A stretch of DNA of 7,125 bases from Clostridiales bacterium UBA7044 (lineage in GTDB: Bacteria > Bacillota > Clostridia > Oscillospirales > Oscillospiraceae), in NCBI GenBank assembly GCA_002493965.1, contig DLAP01000057.1, positions 1 to 7,125 of the forward strand, written 5' to 3'. Made by a program: the position numbers and the translations under genes. The notes below the pieces were generated by a model that was given only the letters and a program-made list of their open reading frames with translations, did not search any database and was not told where the DNA came from. Positions 6,001-7,125 of the stretch are shown piece after piece. Positions within the stretch are counted from its first letter, which is position 1; the number at the start of each line of letters is the position of its first letter.

Positions 6001-6778
6001 AATATTTCTTCAAAAGTACAGGATTTTCCTTCAAAGCTTCTGCCATTTTCTTATAATATTCCGTCTGAGCAACACCATTCACATTGGCCCGAGCCGCGTT
6101 TGCCATAGTTCCATTATTTCTTCCGTTTGTCTGATCTTTAATATACTCATATGCTGCTTCTGTGCCACGGGTCTTCGCAAGCCTCGTTGCTTCATCTATC
6201 AAGCTTACTTTTCTGGCGGGAGTACTCTGGTTTCCTCCGCCCCCAGTCACCTCCGGAATCCCCAGAATCCCCAGCACCTCCGGGGTCTTCACCCCCGCCT
6301 GATACAGCCGGAAGGCGTTCTCCCAGCTCTGCTGATACTGATTCAGGCTGTCCTGATGCCGGCCGTAATCCTGATTTTCCTGGGCGCTTAAGAGAGAATA
6401 CCGCTTATAAAGCCCATCTCCCTCCCGGCTGTACTTGTCCAGCGCCAGCTGGTACAGTTCCGGAATCTTGTCGTTTAACCCCTGTAAGTACCCCTGATAG
6501 GCCTGCTGTCCCACCGCCTGGGCGTAGGAATTGCCATAACCCCCGGTGAGGGTCGCCGCCTTCCCCAGGGTGTCCATCATGGCCATTTTCCCGCCCTGAA
6601 CATACCGGTCCTTGTACTGCTGATACAGAGCGTCACTGTTGACATCGTAGGAAAAATCCTTCCGGTCCAGAATCTTTCCGATAGCATCGTTCATCTGTCC
6701 CTGCCACTGGGAGGTATACGCCCCGGGTTTCTGCACGCCTGCGGTCTCATTTTCCAGTAATTTCTTTTCCTCTTCCAT
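5999..6778 (-). CDS. Phage protein, Gln/Tyr/Gly-rich, probable virion or ejection protein
   Basis: This 259-residue cytoplasmic-type protein has no signal peptide or membrane span. Residues 1-60 are charged and helical. The stretch 63-100 is Gly/Ala/Gln-rich, with TLTGGYGNSYAQ at 77-87 and QQAYQGYL at 91-98. Residues 104-160 are helical and rich in Tyr, Gln and acidic residues (IPELYQLALDKY, then YSLLSAQENQDYGR). A Gly/Pro linker lies at 163-183 and a helical C-terminus at 190-259. I remember similar GGYGNSYAQ and IPELYQLALDKY proteins in prophage late regions of Clostridia, always uncharacterised; this is memory, not a search. Its place between a small protein and a giant protein fits a paired internal-virion or ejection role as in short-tailed phages, but a tail or scaffold role is equally possible. 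ATG at 6778 is chosen for the strong TAAGGAGGAA just upstream. Confidence 0.88.
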   Translation of the reverse strand: MEEEKKLLENETAGVQKPGAYTSQWQGQMNDAIGKILDRKDFSYDVNSDALYQQYKDRYVQGGKMAMMDTLGKAATLTGGYGNSYAQAVGQQAYQGYLQGLNDKIPELYQLALDKYSREGDGLYKRYSLLSAQENQDYGRHQDSLNQYQQSWENAFRLYQAGVKTPEVLGILGIPEVTGGGGNQSTPARKVSLIDEATRLAKTRGTEAAYEYIKDQTNGRNNGTMANAARANVNGVAQTEYYKKMAEALKENPVLLKKY

Positions 6779-6780
6779 AG

Positions 6781-6790
6781 TTCCTCCTTA
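6781..6790 (-). promoter_or_regulatory. Strong Shine-Dalgarno overlapping the upstream stop
   Basis: TAAGGAGGAA (6790-6781 on the minus strand) contains a full AAGGAGG four bases from ATG at 6778, and its TAA is the stop codon of the 67-residue gene. This arrangement points to translational coupling of the two genes. Confidence 0.85.
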
Positions 6791-6991
6791 CTCGTCCTGC
6801 TTCCGGGACGTCTCCTGCTGTTTTTCCAACTTCCCCACCACAAAGTTCAGCTCCTGAATGTGCTGCCGCAGAAAGCTTACAATTTGCCGCACCTGATTTT
6901 CCGTGGACCCGCCGCTCACATTGGGCATCCGAAACTCATAACTCAATTCATATTCCCCATTTCTTCCATTCATCGCCGGAGGCGATACCAC
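6788..6991 (-). CDS. Small phage protein with C-terminal helix (67 aa)
   Basis: I do not recognise this 67-residue protein by name. Residues 13-25 (EYELSYEFRMPNV) look like a beta hairpin. Residues 30-65 (NQVRQIVSFLRQHIQELNF, then a Lys/Gln-rich end) make an amphipathic, probably coiled-coil helix. No signal or membrane segment is present. Small proteins of this pattern are common between head or connector genes and internal proteins in Firmicutes phages. The GTG start at 6991 is preferred because a weak GAAGAG site lies nine bases upstream; the ATG at 6973 has no purine-rich site before it and would give 61 residues. The gene lies between the partial gene (31-base gap) and the 259-residue gene (stop used as part of the next ribosome site). 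Confidence 0.78.
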   Translation of the reverse strand: MVSPPAMNGRNGEYELSYEFRMPNVSGGSTENQVRQIVSFLRQHIQELNFVVGKLEKQQETSRKQDE

Positions 6992-7020
6992 ACTTATTCA
7001 CTCTTCACTCTTACCTCTTA
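6991..7020 (-). repeat. Short imperfect tandem 7-mers in the leader of the 67-aa gene
   Basis: Read leftward, TAAGAGG, TAAGAGT, GAAGAGT and GAATAAG follow one another and run into the GTG start. This purine-rich stretch fills the whole gap between two genes and supplies the weak ribosome site. It probably arose by slippage of a Shine-Dalgarno-like 7-mer. Confidence 0.5.
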
Positions 7021-7022
7021 CT

Positions 7023-7125
7023 TCAAATATCGCTTCCTCTTTCGATGGTCTCCGTAATGGCGTAGATTCTCGCCTCTCCCACGCCCTCGATCCGCAGACG
7101 AAGATGGTCGCACCGCCGGGGTCGG
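7023..7125 (-). CDS. 3' end of an upstream phage gene (partial)
   Basis: The last 33 codons of a leftward gene run from the window edge to TGA at 7025-7023. The end reads RPRRCDHLRLRIEGVGEARIY and continues with a Thr/Ile/Glu-rich tail ending GSDI. Alternating charged and hydrophobic residues (HLRLRIEG, ARIYAI) suggest a terminal beta-hairpin. Of the three leftward frames this is the most protein-like; the other two are rich in Arg, Ser and Pro. I recall similar '-RCDH-RL-I-G-GEA-IY' endings in uncharacterised phage late proteins, but cannot give a function from this fragment. The gap to the next gene is 31 bases, so it is very likely in the same operon. Confidence 0.65.
   Translation of the reverse strand, partial: RPRRCDHLRLRIEGVGEARIYAITETIERGSDI

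Overview
The window looks like the late end of a bacteriophage or prophage from a Clostridia-type Firmicute. All protein genes read leftward (minus strand) in one tight operon. They use strong Firmicutes-style ribosome sites, and two of the three complete genes begin at GTG or TTG. The proteins have the character of virion proteins: a small coiled-coil-like protein, a Gln/Tyr/Gly-rich helical protein, and an 1812-residue multidomain protein with a zinc-peptidase motif. The host is inferred from protein flavour and signal style only; there is no taxonomic marker gene here.

Layout in transcription order (right to left): the 3' end of an unidentified gene (7023-7125); a 67-residue protein (6788-6991, GTG start); a 259-residue protein (5999-6778); and the giant protein (545-5983, TTG start). 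At the last two junctions the upstream stop codon overlaps the next gene's Shine-Dalgarno, suggesting coupled translation. The giant protein starts with three copies of a YQTAE-W-M motif on Gly/Ser linkers. A long helical region and a Gly-rich hydrophobic centre follow, then a tail with a BECR/polyvalent-type domain, an HELTH metallopeptidase domain and a conserved-looking C-terminal domain. The DNA of the first and last tail domains is clearly more AT-rich than the rest, which suggests exchangeable cassettes.

The most interesting part is the 544 bases beyond the giant gene, which hold no protein gene. On the opposite (plus) strand lie two back-to-back small-RNA cassettes. Each has a near-perfect sigma-70 promoter (TTGACA, 17 bases, TATACT), and the two promoters share flanking sequence. 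The first would make an RNA of about 212 bases folding as three consecutive long hairpins of common architecture, the last followed by seven T. The second would make an RNA of about 80 bases folding as a closed three-way junction whose closing stem is followed by a T tract and runs into the last codons of the giant gene. I do not recognise either RNA as a known family. A minus-strand terminator at 38-68 would end the leftward late transcript after it has crossed both RNA genes in antisense.

A reasonable reading is a late virion/ejection module ended by an independently expressed 'moron' locus of structured RNAs with host-type promoters, possibly active in lysogeny. The RNA structures were worked out by hand pairing; their function is unknown.
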